Source: Theristus sp. LFF4_11 (taxonomy: Eukaryota; Nematoda; Chromadorea; Monhysterida; Xyalidae). From it: DNA of 64,000 nt. This document shows, piece after piece, positions 1 through 12,510 of the stretch. Position 1 is the first letter of the stretch. Each line of letters begins with the position of its first letter. Position numbers and translations under genes: made by a program. Where the stretch lies: positions 1 through 64,000 of the forward strand of contig JASANC010002940.1 in NCBI GenBank assembly GCA_030248135.1, in the 5' to 3' direction. The notes below the pieces were generated by a model. The model was not told where the DNA came from. It made no database searches and saw only the letters and a program-made list of their open reading frames with translations.

Positions 1-588
1 TTTTACCCCAAAAAGGGGTCGGGGCAAAAAATTAATTTTTTTCCAAATCTACGGATGAAATTACCCTAGGAAACATTTTTCTTCAACTGTGAAAGTGCCC
101 CAGCTAAAAATTGAAAGGGCGAACACTTGAAACCCGGTGAAAACGCTGCGAACTTTTAAAAATGCCCAAATTTTCACCCAAAAAAGTGGTCGGGGCAAAA
201 AATTAACCCATTTTTCCAAATCTACGGATGAAATTACCCCAGGAAACATTCTTGCTAGACCTGTGAACGTGTCGCAGGTAAAAACTGAAAGCGCGAACAC
301 ATGTTGATTACATACCGGAAAAAAAAGAGATAGAAAAATAAGTAACACTGTTTTCAGAATAGGTTTTTCGTGTCTACAGCGTATGAAAAGTAGTCGGATA
401 AAAAAATTTTCGCGGCTCCAAGCACAACTTTGGGTGTTCGTTTCGTGTGCACAGAACCAAGTTTGTGGCTTATACTATGCTCGCTGGAGGAAGCGAGCAA
501 ATTTGAAAAACGCGCGCGAGAGGATAACGGCTCATATAATGCGTGATGCGCTGTCCGCTCGCTGACGCTCGCTCGCGCATCCGCATGA
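1..588 (-). repeat. Dispersed repeat, left copy of a long inverted pair
   Basis: This stretch is a near-identical reverse complement of 35016-35607. It contains parts of two ~172-bp tandem units, each with the string AAATCTACGGATGAAATTACC-like core (seen near 46 and 218), followed by a unique ~290-bp part ending in GCTCGCGCATCCGC. The same open frames recur in both copies, but I see no domain in them and treat them as repeat-borne noise. The copy touches the window edge, so its true left end is unknown. Confidence 0.85.
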
Positions 589-3500
589 TAATTTTTTTAT
601 CTAAGCAGTAAGAGCATCGCATGTGAAAGTGTAATCAAATAATAGAAGTATGCAACTTCACAATTTTTATTTCGTTTTTGAGCAAGCTAATAAATAAATA
701 AGTAAATAAAATTATGAACAAAAGTCATGCGCATAAAACAAAATTCTGCTTTTTCAAAAACTGCGTTTTTCTCAATTTTGTGTTCAATTACGTAATCCAT
801 ACATTTGGTATGTCGGTTGCGCGATTTGCCTGGCGGCATCTCAACTAAACTTCTTTTTTATAACAAGCTGCACATTTATTATGAATTGCGCGTCTTAATG
901 GTAGTTACGCTCCTTGCTTGTTTGCCCGAAAACAACAAATTCGAAAATTCTTGTTTACAAAAAGTTTGTCACAGAATGTGCATGGTTTTGCAAAGTGGGC
1001 GCCCAAAAAACGCAACAAAAAACTACGCAAAATTTCTTTCATCCGCTCACAGAAAAATGTGACGAAAAATGTTCTTTTCTGGTCTACTGAGAAAACTGTC
1101 CGTAACGCTGCGCTGTGCAATAGCAAAGCTGGAAAAAAATGCAAAAAAACACAATTTTAAACCTGTGGTCACTGAATTGAATACAAAAAAGCGCAACACC
1201 AGTGTACACACGCTGTGAAATAAACCAGTTTTGCTCAGGTTTTCCACGCCGACGTTGTTGTTCAGGTTACAAAAGCTGCGCAACAGAAAACACAAAACGA
1301 AAGCACACACCCGCTGTAGCTGAATACTAAATTCAATGTGATTCTTTTCGAAAACGTCCAAAAATCCAGATCATAGTGAAACAAAACGCGGCGTCAACTG
1401 ATCAAAAGCGTTTCCTGGAAAAACAACATTCGCGGGTGCACACACAACATCAACATGCGCATATAAACCAACACTCTACTTGGTGTATGTGCTTGCGCTT
1501 GCGTTGGTTTTGGTAATTTAGTTTTTTCTTTTTCTTTTTTGCTTTTTCCATTCCTTTGCGTGCTGCACACACACACACGTTTGCTGTTGAATTTTTTTAA
1601 ACCGTAAATTTATGTTGTCGCCGTCTGAGCAACTTGAGCGCATGTTGTTTGTCGCAAAAAAAGGTAAATGTGGCCACGCTCGCAGGCTCTATTTCGATGA
1701 GTCTGTGTATGTGCGTTTTCCAGCAACATGAGCAATTTATCGTGCTGAACTTCCATTGCAATAAACTTCAAATCGTATATACAACAATAATTCGCATCGA
1801 AACACGCAGTGTGGCAAGCGCATTAATGAGCGTTGCAGACGTGACTGTCACCAATAAAAATGAAAACATCAAACTTGCCATAACACGTTTTTTTTTCAAA
1901 GCAATCATTGCGTTTTTGTTGCAGAGTTTTACGCGGGTAAACGCAATGGTCGTTCGAAACGACGAGTTTCTCGTGGAAACCGTTGGTTGCCTTAATATAC
2001 CCGTGCCGCTCAAGCGTTCGAAAATCGTCATCACACACATATAAGTTTTCACCAAATTTAAGACACAACATTCAAATAAAAAAAACACTTTACGGTACGG
2101 AAACCAAACTCCCATGAATATACCAAACGGGAGTACAGACGACACACGATTTCGTCCGGGTCGTGCATCGCTGTTGGCGATTTTCACTGCAACACACAGG
2201 CGTAGCACAAAAATAACAACTGCCAATCTTGTTGCGTCAGGCGCAGCTGTCAACAACACTTTGCGTGATAAAAATTTTATTCGTGCTCCATCGGTGAAAA
2301 AAATGCGCGACTGCACAGTCTTTCATACCAAACGCACGCATACTGTACTGTACATGTACAGACATGCCGACTAGTTTTCGCGCAAATGTTGCCAATTTGC
2401 AGATTGTATGTGGAGGTTTCATTTTGCGAGTATCAATCAACTCAACATGGAAACCATGGAAACGCACATTATTGCACAGACGGCAATTGTTACTTTTCCG
2501 CTCCGAAACTAAAATGAAGCAAATTTTTGTTTCTCCCGTTGCGGGACAAAGCACGATGAATACAGTTTTGTTGCCTCTGCTCTGACGCTAAAGTGTTCGT
2601 TTCGCTACAGTCGTTCTCAAACCTCATCATAACGCATAGATTTGCTGCTGACGTGGTAAGCATTTCTTTGTTGAACAGTCGTGTACACACTAACAAGTGC
2701 AATGGATTATTGCAGTGGTTGATGCAATAAGTTCATTCGTACATTTGTTGCAATAGCACGAAAAACTTGAAATTTTTTTAAACGCTACTGAGCGCCAGAC
2801 TCAGCGCAAAATCTCCTAGGAACCGTTTTTCAGCCAATGACAACGTCGCCGAGGTATTTTCTGAAACTTTTTTCAAGTTTCTGACCAATTAGCGTGCATC
2901 GCAAAAAAGATGCAAAAAACACGTTGGCCATGAAGCCATTGGTCGGAAAACGCTTCTCAGGGGCTTCTGCGGTACATCTGGTGCTCCAGCAACAATCAGA
3001 TTTCAATTTTAGGTGCTATTGCACAAGCTAATGCACCAGATAATGCGCCAATCATTGTACTTTTTAGTGTGCGTATACCATTACCGATGGACTTGTTTTT
3101 TCTAAGCTTTTCTTTAGACGGGCAAATGTTGTGTGACAAGGGAACCAGTGAAACGAGCGAGCAGAAAAAGTTTCAGTGTAAAATTTCACAAATAGCAAAA
3201 GAGAGCAGTTTTCACGGATTTCATTGCGAAAAAATATAAACCATAAGTTACATGAGAAGTGAAATCGAAACATTAAAACCCGGGTTTCAAAATACATAAC
3301 TCCATAATGTAAGAATACTTCATGATTTTTTCAACTAATCTAAAAATCCTAAAGTACCAGTAAAATTGCACGAAAAAGCTGGTTATAAATGTTTGTGATT
3401 GGTACATTGACGATTGTACATATGCGAGCAAAAGGGAAAACCAACCATAAATCGCGCCGAAAGTTGCATCTTCTTTGTAATTGAGGCGCTTCATGCTCAC

Positions 3501-6500
3501 GGAATTTTGCGAACTTTAAAATGCAACAAACAAAAACAGAAAGGCGAACAAAAACAGCATCGATCTTGCGCAGTGAGTGGATCAAGTTTTTCAAAAAAAA
3601 AATGTCGCGCAAGCGCGAAACGAGCCACATGAACATAAAAACACGCAGTTTTATAGCAACAAGTCTGCAATGATCCGCAGACTATGTGCGTTCCAGTTTT
3701 TTCTCAAAGGGCCAGATATGGAGTCTTGTTCTCGTGTTCCGGAGCGCCCAAACGACCAAATGGGCTGCATTGTGTTTGGAACTGGAAACGAATGCGCTGT
3801 ATCATGTGGTTTGAGCAATGCAATGAAGGATCAGAGGGGAATGCAATGCGGGGGCAATTCTCGGCTCTCGGGTGTTAGCTCCTGTGTGTTTGTGACAAGT
3901 AAAGTTGCCTGCAGAATTGCCTGATTCTGAATCGGCGCACGAAAAAATTCTGAAAACGGCCAGATGGAACAGAACAGATCAGCGGTATCTGAGAACACAA
4001 TTCAGCTGAGAGTTTTTCTATTGTGAAAAAAAAAACGAAAATGTGCCATGAAAAAAAACACGAAAATATGCCATGGTACATACCATATCGATAAAAAGGA
4101 CATTGGAGGTCTTGTTCTTCCCGCACATCTTTTGGCGTCCGAATTTGTTTTTTGAGAAAGAAAGTTACGAATTTTTTGTTTCTTTTAAAAAAAGCTAATT
4201 GATATGCCTGCAAAAGTTAGTCAATTAGCGGCGTTATACATCATTGTTACGAACATGGCACATAAATTCGGGTCCATGATATCGAAATATGTAAGCATTG
4301 CACATAAAAAAACCTCGATCGGAATTCCCACGAGATCCCTGAACCGCGCTTTGAATGCTCAGCAAGTTTAAGTCGCATTTGTCGAAAACTGTAAAAAACT
4401 ACTGTTTTTCAGCGACAGACACAGATGTAAAACATGTGAGAAGAGAATCGACAAAATCCACAGACAACACTGAGAACTGGTATAACAATGAAAACCATAA
4501 AACACATTCCATTTCACCAGCAAATTGTAAAAATGAAAATTTGGAAAACAAACGCATCAAAATGTTGTGCTTCTGTCAGGATTTTATGTTTATAATTTCA
4601 AAACAAGTTGACAGTTTTTTGGGGAAAAACAACATGTTATGCAACCATAGCTGATTTTGACATGAAAATATTGGTGCTGGGCTGGGATTGAATAAATTTC
4701 CATATTCTAAAACCAACCGCTATAAAATGCCAATAGTTTTTGTTGAATTTTAATGCGGTTGAGACCATAAATATAATTTAGGCTCCAAAAAGGTGCGCCA
4801 GATGGAGACCACAGCATGCTCCCCCCCCCAAAAAAAACAAGACAGACTTACAAAAAACCGGAAATTTTGCTGAATGAAAAGACATAGTACATTGCACGCG
4901 GTTTACATTTGTATATGTAAAACACTCTCAGAGTTTCAGATAAACAAAAAACTCATGGCGTGAATACGAAAAAGTTTTCAGACGGATAAAAAACAGGTAC
5001 AGTTTCTCGATGCGGCTTGAACTGAACTTACATCTACATTGTGGTAGCAAGCACATGCAGAGCTGTGTGTGTTTTGCAACACTTTTATGATTATTTTGGA
5101 AAATCGCGCAATAAAGCTGCAAAATTGCGTATGACAAGCAAAATATGTGCCTGCACATGAATGAATGAATCACATACAATGTATGTAAGCAAAAAAGTTT
5201 TATACGTTTTCGCACAGCACAGACACTTGTCACTTTGTGTGTATGTTTTGGGGCAGGGTAAACCCAGCAACAAACGTCACACAATCCCACTGCTCTAAAA
5301 AGCTGCGAGAATTGCATGAGGGCTTGAGGAAAACACAATGCATAAAAGCTTCAAACATTCCAAACGCACAAGCACTGTGTTGTCACAGCAAAAACTATCA
5401 CTGGACTGAACCATGTGTCAAAATTTACAACTCATGGTGGTTGACTTTTAGACGGGGAGGACCAACACGTTCACAACAACAACCACAACAACAACAAGAA
5501 AATGAATAATTGATGAGCTCACATATCTCGGTTAAAGCGCATAACTACAGATTAGTACAACGTTAGCATATACAATGCACATGCAGTCTTTACCTGTCTG
5601 AGAGTCGCGCGTGCCGCGCATGTGAAAAGGTTTCTCTTGGTTGCACAATGGCGCAAAGCATAAATATAATGTATGTGCGTTAAAGCTGTTGCCCTAACGT
5701 TTTTGAAAATTTCACTTCATGCGCCGTTGCTAACGCGCACTGACGTTCACGATTCTGATAATCACCATGTGCATTTTGCGTATGTGTCACACATATATAC
5801 AGTGTACATGTACATTTACATGTTTACTGACGTTGGAACGCAGCCATATGCTCAGTGAGGTGTGCTGCAGCGAAAGGTGAGCTGTAAAAGTTGGTTGACT
5901 TATGCGATGCTATGATATTCTAGAGCTTACATGTGTACATTTCGAGTTCGTTAACATGAAAATAAATTTTGACTGATGCCCATGCGTAATTGATTATGAG
6001 TCAGAAGTCTCTGACTTTTCGTTACGTCGTGAACGGACTGTATGCAAAGCATAATTATTGGTTGTACTGCTTGACTTGAACGCGCTTATTGGATGAGAAG
6101 ATCATGGTTGCAGCCAGTCAACAAAGCAAACCAATCTAACATAATCTATGAATGGGCGTTTACCAAGATTAAAAACACAGTTCAAAGTAAAACTGTCCCA
6201 AAACAGAAAAAGGCAACACGGATGGAAAAACAAAGAGAGAATGTGTTGCGCTTTGCATGCAAACACACAAATCATGCAAAACATATTTCGCAAAAACATG
6301 CCCAGCATTATGTATGCGAAGTGTTGGGTGGCGCCTGGCGCTGCAGAGGGAAAATTATATTTCAAATTATAGACTGGGGATCTGCGACGACGATGTTGCA
6401 ATCAATTACAGCGTCGCCCTTTCCGGCAGCCGTCTCCGTCCGCGTGTTGTTTGCGTGGACGTTTTCCGGAATGCGTCTCTTAATGAGTTTTCGATGCAAA

Positions 6501-7842
6501 GAAACTGAAAACTTGAAGCTTCAGCGGCAGAAAAAAATCTTGAAAGCCGACATTATTGTTGTGTTTTTCGTTGTTTTTTAATGAAAAATGTGGAAAAGAC
6601 AAATGGTGTATGTGTTTGCTAGCTTTTGGTTTTTAGAAACGGGACTGTTGGTTTTATGGCTTGTTTGTATTAAAAAAAGTACAAGCGACTGAAAGCACAA
6701 CGTTACCAATAATTGTTACAACGTGCGCAGTCTTTGTTACAATTGACATTTTTTATTAGTTTACTGTGAAGCAACCTATGTTTCCCATTGCCACTGAGGA
6801 CGTTGCTTGCTGTCAAACTGCACGAGGCAGTGGTTTCATTCATTGTGTCAACGTGCCAAACTGCAGACCATCTGCCACCTGGCATGACAGGGCACTCACT
6901 GGAAAGACTGCAGACCAGCTTTCAATTGGTCTGACGGTGCACCTACAAATGTTGAGCTTTCAGAGTGGAAACAACAGACGTTGCCAGCGTCATCTCTGCG
7001 TCTCAATACGCACTGATTCGGTCATAGGCGAAACCGTAAACCGGCACTCCTGTACACTACCTATCTCGATACTAGGTCCAGCGAGTGAGTCGCCTATATC
7101 ACCTGATCGCCCTGACAGACGCCTTGTACGCCCAAACGCCTTATTGGTAGGCGTCAGGCGGCTTTTGCAAGCACAAAGACGAATACGTTTGTGTTTTATT
7201 GTCAAGGCGATGAATACTGATGAGAGCACGCAAAGGAAGACACACATACGAAACACGCAACACGTATCGACCAATGTGTGAAAAGTAGATGACTATTGTA
7301 AAAGAGTAGATAAGGGAAGAGATTGGTGGAGAAAGAGAGTAGTTTAGCGTTGAAACATTGGAGGTCGTTGGCACGGTCGTCGTATGGGCCTGACATTTCG
7401 TTCACGGACGGAAAGAACAGGATGCGACTTTGTTTTCAAAGTTGCAATGGCGCACGTTTTGCTTGAATTCTGAACAAACAGAACACATTGAACATGTACA
7501 CTGTAACGAAATAACAACAAATTTGAATGCAGCAAATTAGAATCAGCTTGTTGTGCCCTGCCTTTTTCACAAATGACACTAACATTTTACCAACGCTTGC
7601 ATCCACTGTAACGCTGCTGCAATTCAGCCGTAAAATTGAACAGTAAAAAATTCGATTGTCTACACAATCGGAGAAAACACAAGAAGTCAAAGACGAAGCG
7701 AGTTCAAAACTTCCAAAAAAAAAGTTCCATTGCAAGCCGGCTATTCGTTCAAAATTGTGCGTCAAATAGTGGCACAGGTTCATCTCACAATAAAATTTTT
7801 GCAACTGAAAAATCTTTAACCCCGAAAAATCGCATAGGTACA
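589..7842. other. Intergenic stretch without a supportable gene
   Basis: No reading frame here shows a recognisable domain or a consistent series of splice sites. The most coding-like pieces are 6766-7281, open on both strands, and a minus-strand piece at 6372-6505 that follows a TTTCAG acceptor. Neither can be connected to other exons. Otherwise the region is AT-rich with homopolymer runs. An exon of a larger gene could be missed here. Confidence 0.5.
2749..3023. repeat. Short element with inverted ends
   Basis: The ends are exact 11-bp inverted repeats, TGCAATAGCAC and GTGCTATTGCA, about 275 bp apart, with no coding frame between them. It may be a small non-autonomous DNA element. No target duplication is convincing and no second copy was noticed in the window. 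Confidence 0.35.
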
Positions 7843-8112
7843 TACGGAATGGCCGAGTAAACATGGCAGCTTTTTTCAGGGTGCAAGGAGCGCGCGAAAT
7901 TTGAATGAAAGATGAAAGACGTTCAGAAACCAGGTTGTGTGCCAAATTTGACGCGTTTTTTTCAGACTAATGGATTCTTCGTGCTATTCTGTTCATTCTT
8001 TCTCCTTTGCACATATCATTACGAATTATGCTGGCATTTTTGAAGAACACCACTCCTAGTCTGCGACTGATCCCACCTTGATGGACTGCCTTATTTATTC
8101 GGTCATACTGTA
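7843..8112 (+). mobile_element. MITE family A, copy 1
   Basis: Non-coding element of about 270 bp that begins TACGGAATGGCCGAGTAAA and ends TTTATTCGGTCATACTGTA, giving ~19-bp imperfect terminal inverted repeats flanked by TA. Three relatives lie at 20511-20773, 22796-23061 and 29663-29936. TA flanks and lack of coding capacity suggest a non-autonomous Tc1/mariner-type element; the superfamily is inferred. Confidence 0.8.
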
Positions 8113-8767
8113 GTTTGCTTTCGGTTCAGATTTTATTGGCAATTGTGTTCCGAAACAAGTGGATCCAAAATTTCTTTGAAAAGACACCACAGGAACACGG
8201 CACTGTACGATATATTTGTCTGGTTCAGAATGATTCGGTCGAAAAAAGAACAACAACAACAACAAGGCGAATGCATGAAAAGAGACGACCGAAAATGGAC
8301 TCGCCCGAATGGCAATATGGTTTTGTTTGCTGTTTGTTTCGGCAAATATTTGCATTTTTCTGGCTCGATTTCTTTCTGTCACTAAATCACATGACGCTGA
8401 CGTGCTTTATGTGCTCGATGCTCTCTCTCTTGTCAGGTTCCATATTTGCATCAGAGGGAACCAAACAAAAAACCATTGGTGTGCTGAAGAAAACTCAGGG
8501 CGACTCGAAAGGAAATAAATGCAGCGTTAAAACGTTAGCGTTATGTATTGACAGACAATAAACACAAGTTCGTTCCTTTGGCTATTTTTATATTTTATTC
8601 AAAAGGCGCAATGTTTTTTCCGGTTTTCAATAATCAAGAACATGAATTATTAAAAGAAACTGTGAAAAACGATGGCTGCTGCAATACATTTCTGAACAGC
8701 AAAAAACTGGCACTTGTTCAAATTGCAAGATGCCCACCTACAATAGATGGATAGGTGAAGTTTCATG

Positions 8768-8906
8768 CATGACGCGGGAATTCAAAATTGGCAAAGTGGT
8801 GCGAGTCCCCTAAACAAAACCGAGTCACTTCAGCGATTTTGAATCACCATGTAAAAAATGAAACTCGTTTTCTTTCTACGTCTGCACACGCATTGAGTGA
8901 GTCGCG
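8768..8906 (+). repeat. Dispersed repeat also present at 38340
   Basis: The order of short matches GCGGGAATTCAAAAT, GGCAAAGTG, CGAGTCCCCTAAA and GGTCACTT-like recurs at 38340-38475 in the same orientation. No terminal repeats are evident and no protein is encoded. Just downstream (8920-9002) the string TCCGGAATCCGGCAA occurs twice. Confidence 0.6.
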
Positions 8907-9316
8907 GAACGCCAACACGGTCCGGAATCCGGCAATTTAGACCGCATCCGTTCCGGCTGGATCGGCTTCGATCTGGATCCGGTCCGGAATCCGGCAACCT
9001 AGGGAGCGATCAAAAATTTAAATTCAGTTAAATGGCAAAAACGCTAAAAAAAGGTAAAAACAGTTAAATTTTGCGTAAAAATGCTCAAAAATTTAGCATA
9101 AACGCGTATTTTGCCTGAAATTAGCAAAATTTACCGAAAACTCAAGCAAAAATGGATCGTCAATTTTGGTCACAAATCGACTCATTTTATGGTTTCGAAG
9201 CCAAATTTTTTTAGATAGCTGGCTGGAACATTTTTTAAATTTATTTTGATAGACAGCTGAACCGAAAAATCTTCTCTGATAGAGATCGATGATTTTTGTT
9301 TTTTAAACAACCCTAG

Positions 9317-10047
9317 TCACGATGTAGCGCGTAAACTGCGCTTGCAAGTTGTTTGTTGTTCGCTTTGCACAATCACGATGTAGCGCGTAAACTGCGCTTG
9401 CAAGTTGTTTGTTGTTCGCTTTGCACAATCACGATGTAGCGCGTAAACTGCGCTTGCAAGTTGTTTGTTGTTCGCTTTGCACAATCACGATGTAGCGCGT
9501 AAACTGCGCTTGCAAGTTGTTTGTTGTTCGCTTTGCACAATCACGATGTAGCGCGTAAACTGCGCTTGCAAGTTGTTTGTTGTTCGCTTTGCACAATCAC
9601 GATGTAGCGCGTAAACTGCGCTTGCAAGTTGTTTGTTGTTCGCTTTGCACAATCACGATGTAGCGCGTAAACTGCGCTTGCAAGTTGTTTGTTGTTCGCT
9701 TTGCACAATCACGATGTAGCGCGTAAACTGCGCTTGCAAGTTGTTTGTTGTTCGCTTTGCACAATCACGATGTAGCGCGTAAACTGCGCTTGCAAGTTGT
9801 TTGTTGTTCGCTTTGCACAATCACGATGTAGCGCGTAAACTGCGCTTGCAAGTTGTTTGTTGTTCGCTTTGCACAATCACGATGTAGCGCGTAAACTGCG
9901 CTTGCAAGTTGTTTGTTGTTCGCTTTGCACAATCACGATGTAGCGCGTAAACTGCGCTTGCAAGTTGTTTGTTGTTCGCTTTGCACAATCACGATGTAGC
10001 GCGCACTGCGCTTGCAAGTTGTTTGTTCTTCGTTTTGCACAATCACA
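9317..10047 (+). repeat. 56-bp minisatellite, 13 copies
   Basis: Twelve essentially identical 56-bp units start TCACGATGTAGCGCGTAAAC, followed by one 53-bp variant (from 9989) that lost AAA. Immediately outside, GTTTTTTAAACAACCCT on the left mirrors AGGGTTGTTAAACAAAAATC on the right. The array is therefore bracketed by inverted repeats of roughly 20 bp. This suggests it lies inside, or forms the core of, a small DNA transposon. Confidence 0.93.
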
Positions 10048-10559
10048 GGGTTGTTAAACAAAAATCGAAATTTTTCAAAGTGATTAAAAAAAACAAAAAT
10101 GTCGATTTTTTTAAAATTCGAAATATTTTTTCTCTAATATGCACTGTGAAAACCTCAATTTTGGCACAATGTTTCGAAAGTTCAACAAAAATTTTCTTTG
10201 ATATTTTTTGGACCGTTTCACCGACTGATTTTAGGCTTCGACAACATCAGCGATGAATTTTTTGATCGCCCCAAAGCTTGGCTTACCATTTCCGATGCAG
10301 ATAAGGTGACGATTCGTCTCGCAATCTGAATTCTGAGCGTCCGAGCTGCTCCGTTTGCAAGCGTTACGTTGTCTGGTTGCTGTTTCGTGTCCTGTCGTCG
10401 CGACATATCAGAATTGATTGAATTTCAAGCCGGTATGTGTATTTTCACTTGGGCTGGGGACAATTACTGACGTTATGGGGGTCAAAACACAAGAAGAGGT
10501 ATATGGTAACGGTTTGGAAAAGGGGTAAATGAGGTCCCCCAAACAAAATCTGGAAAGTT

Positions 10560-11300
10560 CCGCCATAGTTGTTCCAGAGCCGAGGGGTTGGGGGGGGGCG
10601 ATATAGATAGCTGGAGCAAATTTTCTAGATGATAGATAGCTGGAAAATTTTGGGGGGGGGGCGCGGGGGGGGCATGCAGTACCGAAGGCGAAAGCAAATT
10701 TTCGAGGGGGGGGTGTCGTCACGTGGGGGGGGGGGGGTGCCGAAAATTTTTCAGTGGGGGGGTGTCAGTCATGGTACAGTGACACCCCCCCCCCCCAGGC
10801 GTGGGCCATGGGGGGGGGGTGCACTATTGTAGAAAATTTTCTGGGGGGGTGCACACCCCCCACCCCACCCATGAGATTTTTTCGCTTAAATTTTGAAGGA
10901 AAAACGCTAAATTTTGCTGCAAAATCTTTGAAATTACAATGAAGAATGTCAAGTTATCATATATTTAGCTTATATTATAGACTTTAAAGACAAAAAATCA
11001 TGATTTTTGAGCAAAAATTCATGATTTTTGGGTGGTCCGAGAAAATTTTTGGGGGGTGTCACTGTTACTTAGGTCCATCTAGGGGGGGGTGGGGGGGGGG
11101 GGTCTAGCAAATTTCGAGGGGGGGGGTGTGGATGGTCCAGTGTCAGGTTTTGGGGGGTGGGTGTCGCGTGACCCCCCCCCCACCCCCCCCACCCGGCGGT
11201 CTCGGGTGCACGGGGGGGGTGTACCCCCCCCCCCCCCACCCCCCCTCGTCTTCGGTACTGGGCATGTGACTTTGGGGGGGGGGCGGTCAAAATTTTGAAA
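10560..11300. repeat. Poly-G/poly-C tract region
   Basis: More than twenty runs of 6-12 G on the plus strand (with some C runs) are separated by short A/T spacers. Several conform to four closely spaced G runs, the pattern for G-quadruplexes. The flanking string GTCAAAACACAAGAAGAGG with a following GGGGTAAATGAGGTC recurs at 10481 and 12329. Gly/Pro-rich frames through this tract are low-complexity artefacts. Confidence 0.85.
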
Positions 11301-12510
11301 TTTGATAGATAGATAGCTAAAACGCTAAAAAGCTATAAAAACAGCAAAATAATGCTAAAAATACATTAAAAATCAAGTATAAACGCGTATTTTACCAAAA
11401 ATTTGCAAAATTTTAGGTTCGTTGAGGCAGGTTGATGGTTGAGGGATGCAAATCTAGGCATTCTTGAAGAAAAGCGGGAACTGAATGACTGATAATGCGG
11501 CTCCCCCGCTCCCATATGCCAAAAATAAGGGAAACAAAACCGAAAACTAACACGCATTTTTGATATTATTTTTGAAAAACCTGAAAAAATTTGAAAAAAA
11601 CAAAAAAATTTCGAATAAAAAATAAAATAAAAAAATGCTCATTTTTTACTTTAAAAAATAAATAAAATTTTTTTTGAAGCTTACATCTCTAGGTGTACCC
11701 CCACCACCCCCCCTCGTCTTCGGTACTGTACTTTCTTTTGAATACTTCAGATAGAAAGCGCACCGGTTCACGTTGTTGTTGCACCGGTTCACGTTGTTGT
11801 TGATGGGCAACGCCGCGCTTTTTCGAGACGACAAATCGGCAACAATCAAGAGTTGACAAGTACGGCAGGTTTCCCCCAATTTGAAGGTTAAAACCAAGGT
11901 AATTTACTGCTTTTTAGTCCTTTAACGAGCTCATGAAACCAATTGCAGAAGCGCGTGTTAAATAAAATCTTGAAAATCTTGAAAATCTTCTGTCAGTATC
12001 TGACTTTGCTCGTCGATCTTTGACCAGAAAGTAGAAATTGTCTTGTTGTTGTTCTTGTTCTTGTTCTTTATTTCTCTTTGCGATTCAATTATCTTTGAAA
12101 GCAAATCAAAAGAAAGTCAAAAAAATTCTGCCAAAAACAAAGTCCACACGAAACACCAGCGTTCAGGCAAAAAAGCATAATGTCACTTTCTGTGGAAAGT
12201 GTCTTAAACGCATTTTTTTGATGAAAGTAGAATTTTGATGGCCAAAATTAGTTTTTCAGTCAATAAAAAATTTAAAAAATCCCGATTAAAAAACGATTTT
12301 TTAAAAGTTAAAAAGTTTCGAACCCCAGTCAAAACACAAGAAGAGGCATGGTAACGGTAGCGGTTTGAAAAAGGGGTAAATGAGGTCACCAAGGGAAAAA
12401 TCTGGAAGCTTGGATTTTTTAAATTAAAAAAATGACGAATTTTTGTTGATACCCAAGCCCAGACAGCCCCAGTCACGGATAGACCAGCGTCACAAGCACA
12501 AACATTGAGC

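Noticed and set aside
383..565. Sixty-codon frame repeated at 35039-35305
   Set aside because: Identical because the whole DNA repeat is duplicated; no domain or start context supports a protein.
9317..10047. CRISPR-like array
   Set aside because: The units are contiguous with no variable spacers, and the genome is eukaryotic; it is a minisatellite.
10629..11298. Gly/Pro-rich frames resembling silk or collagen
   Set aside because: They are translations of homopolymeric G and C runs without the G-X-Y periodicity or splice support.
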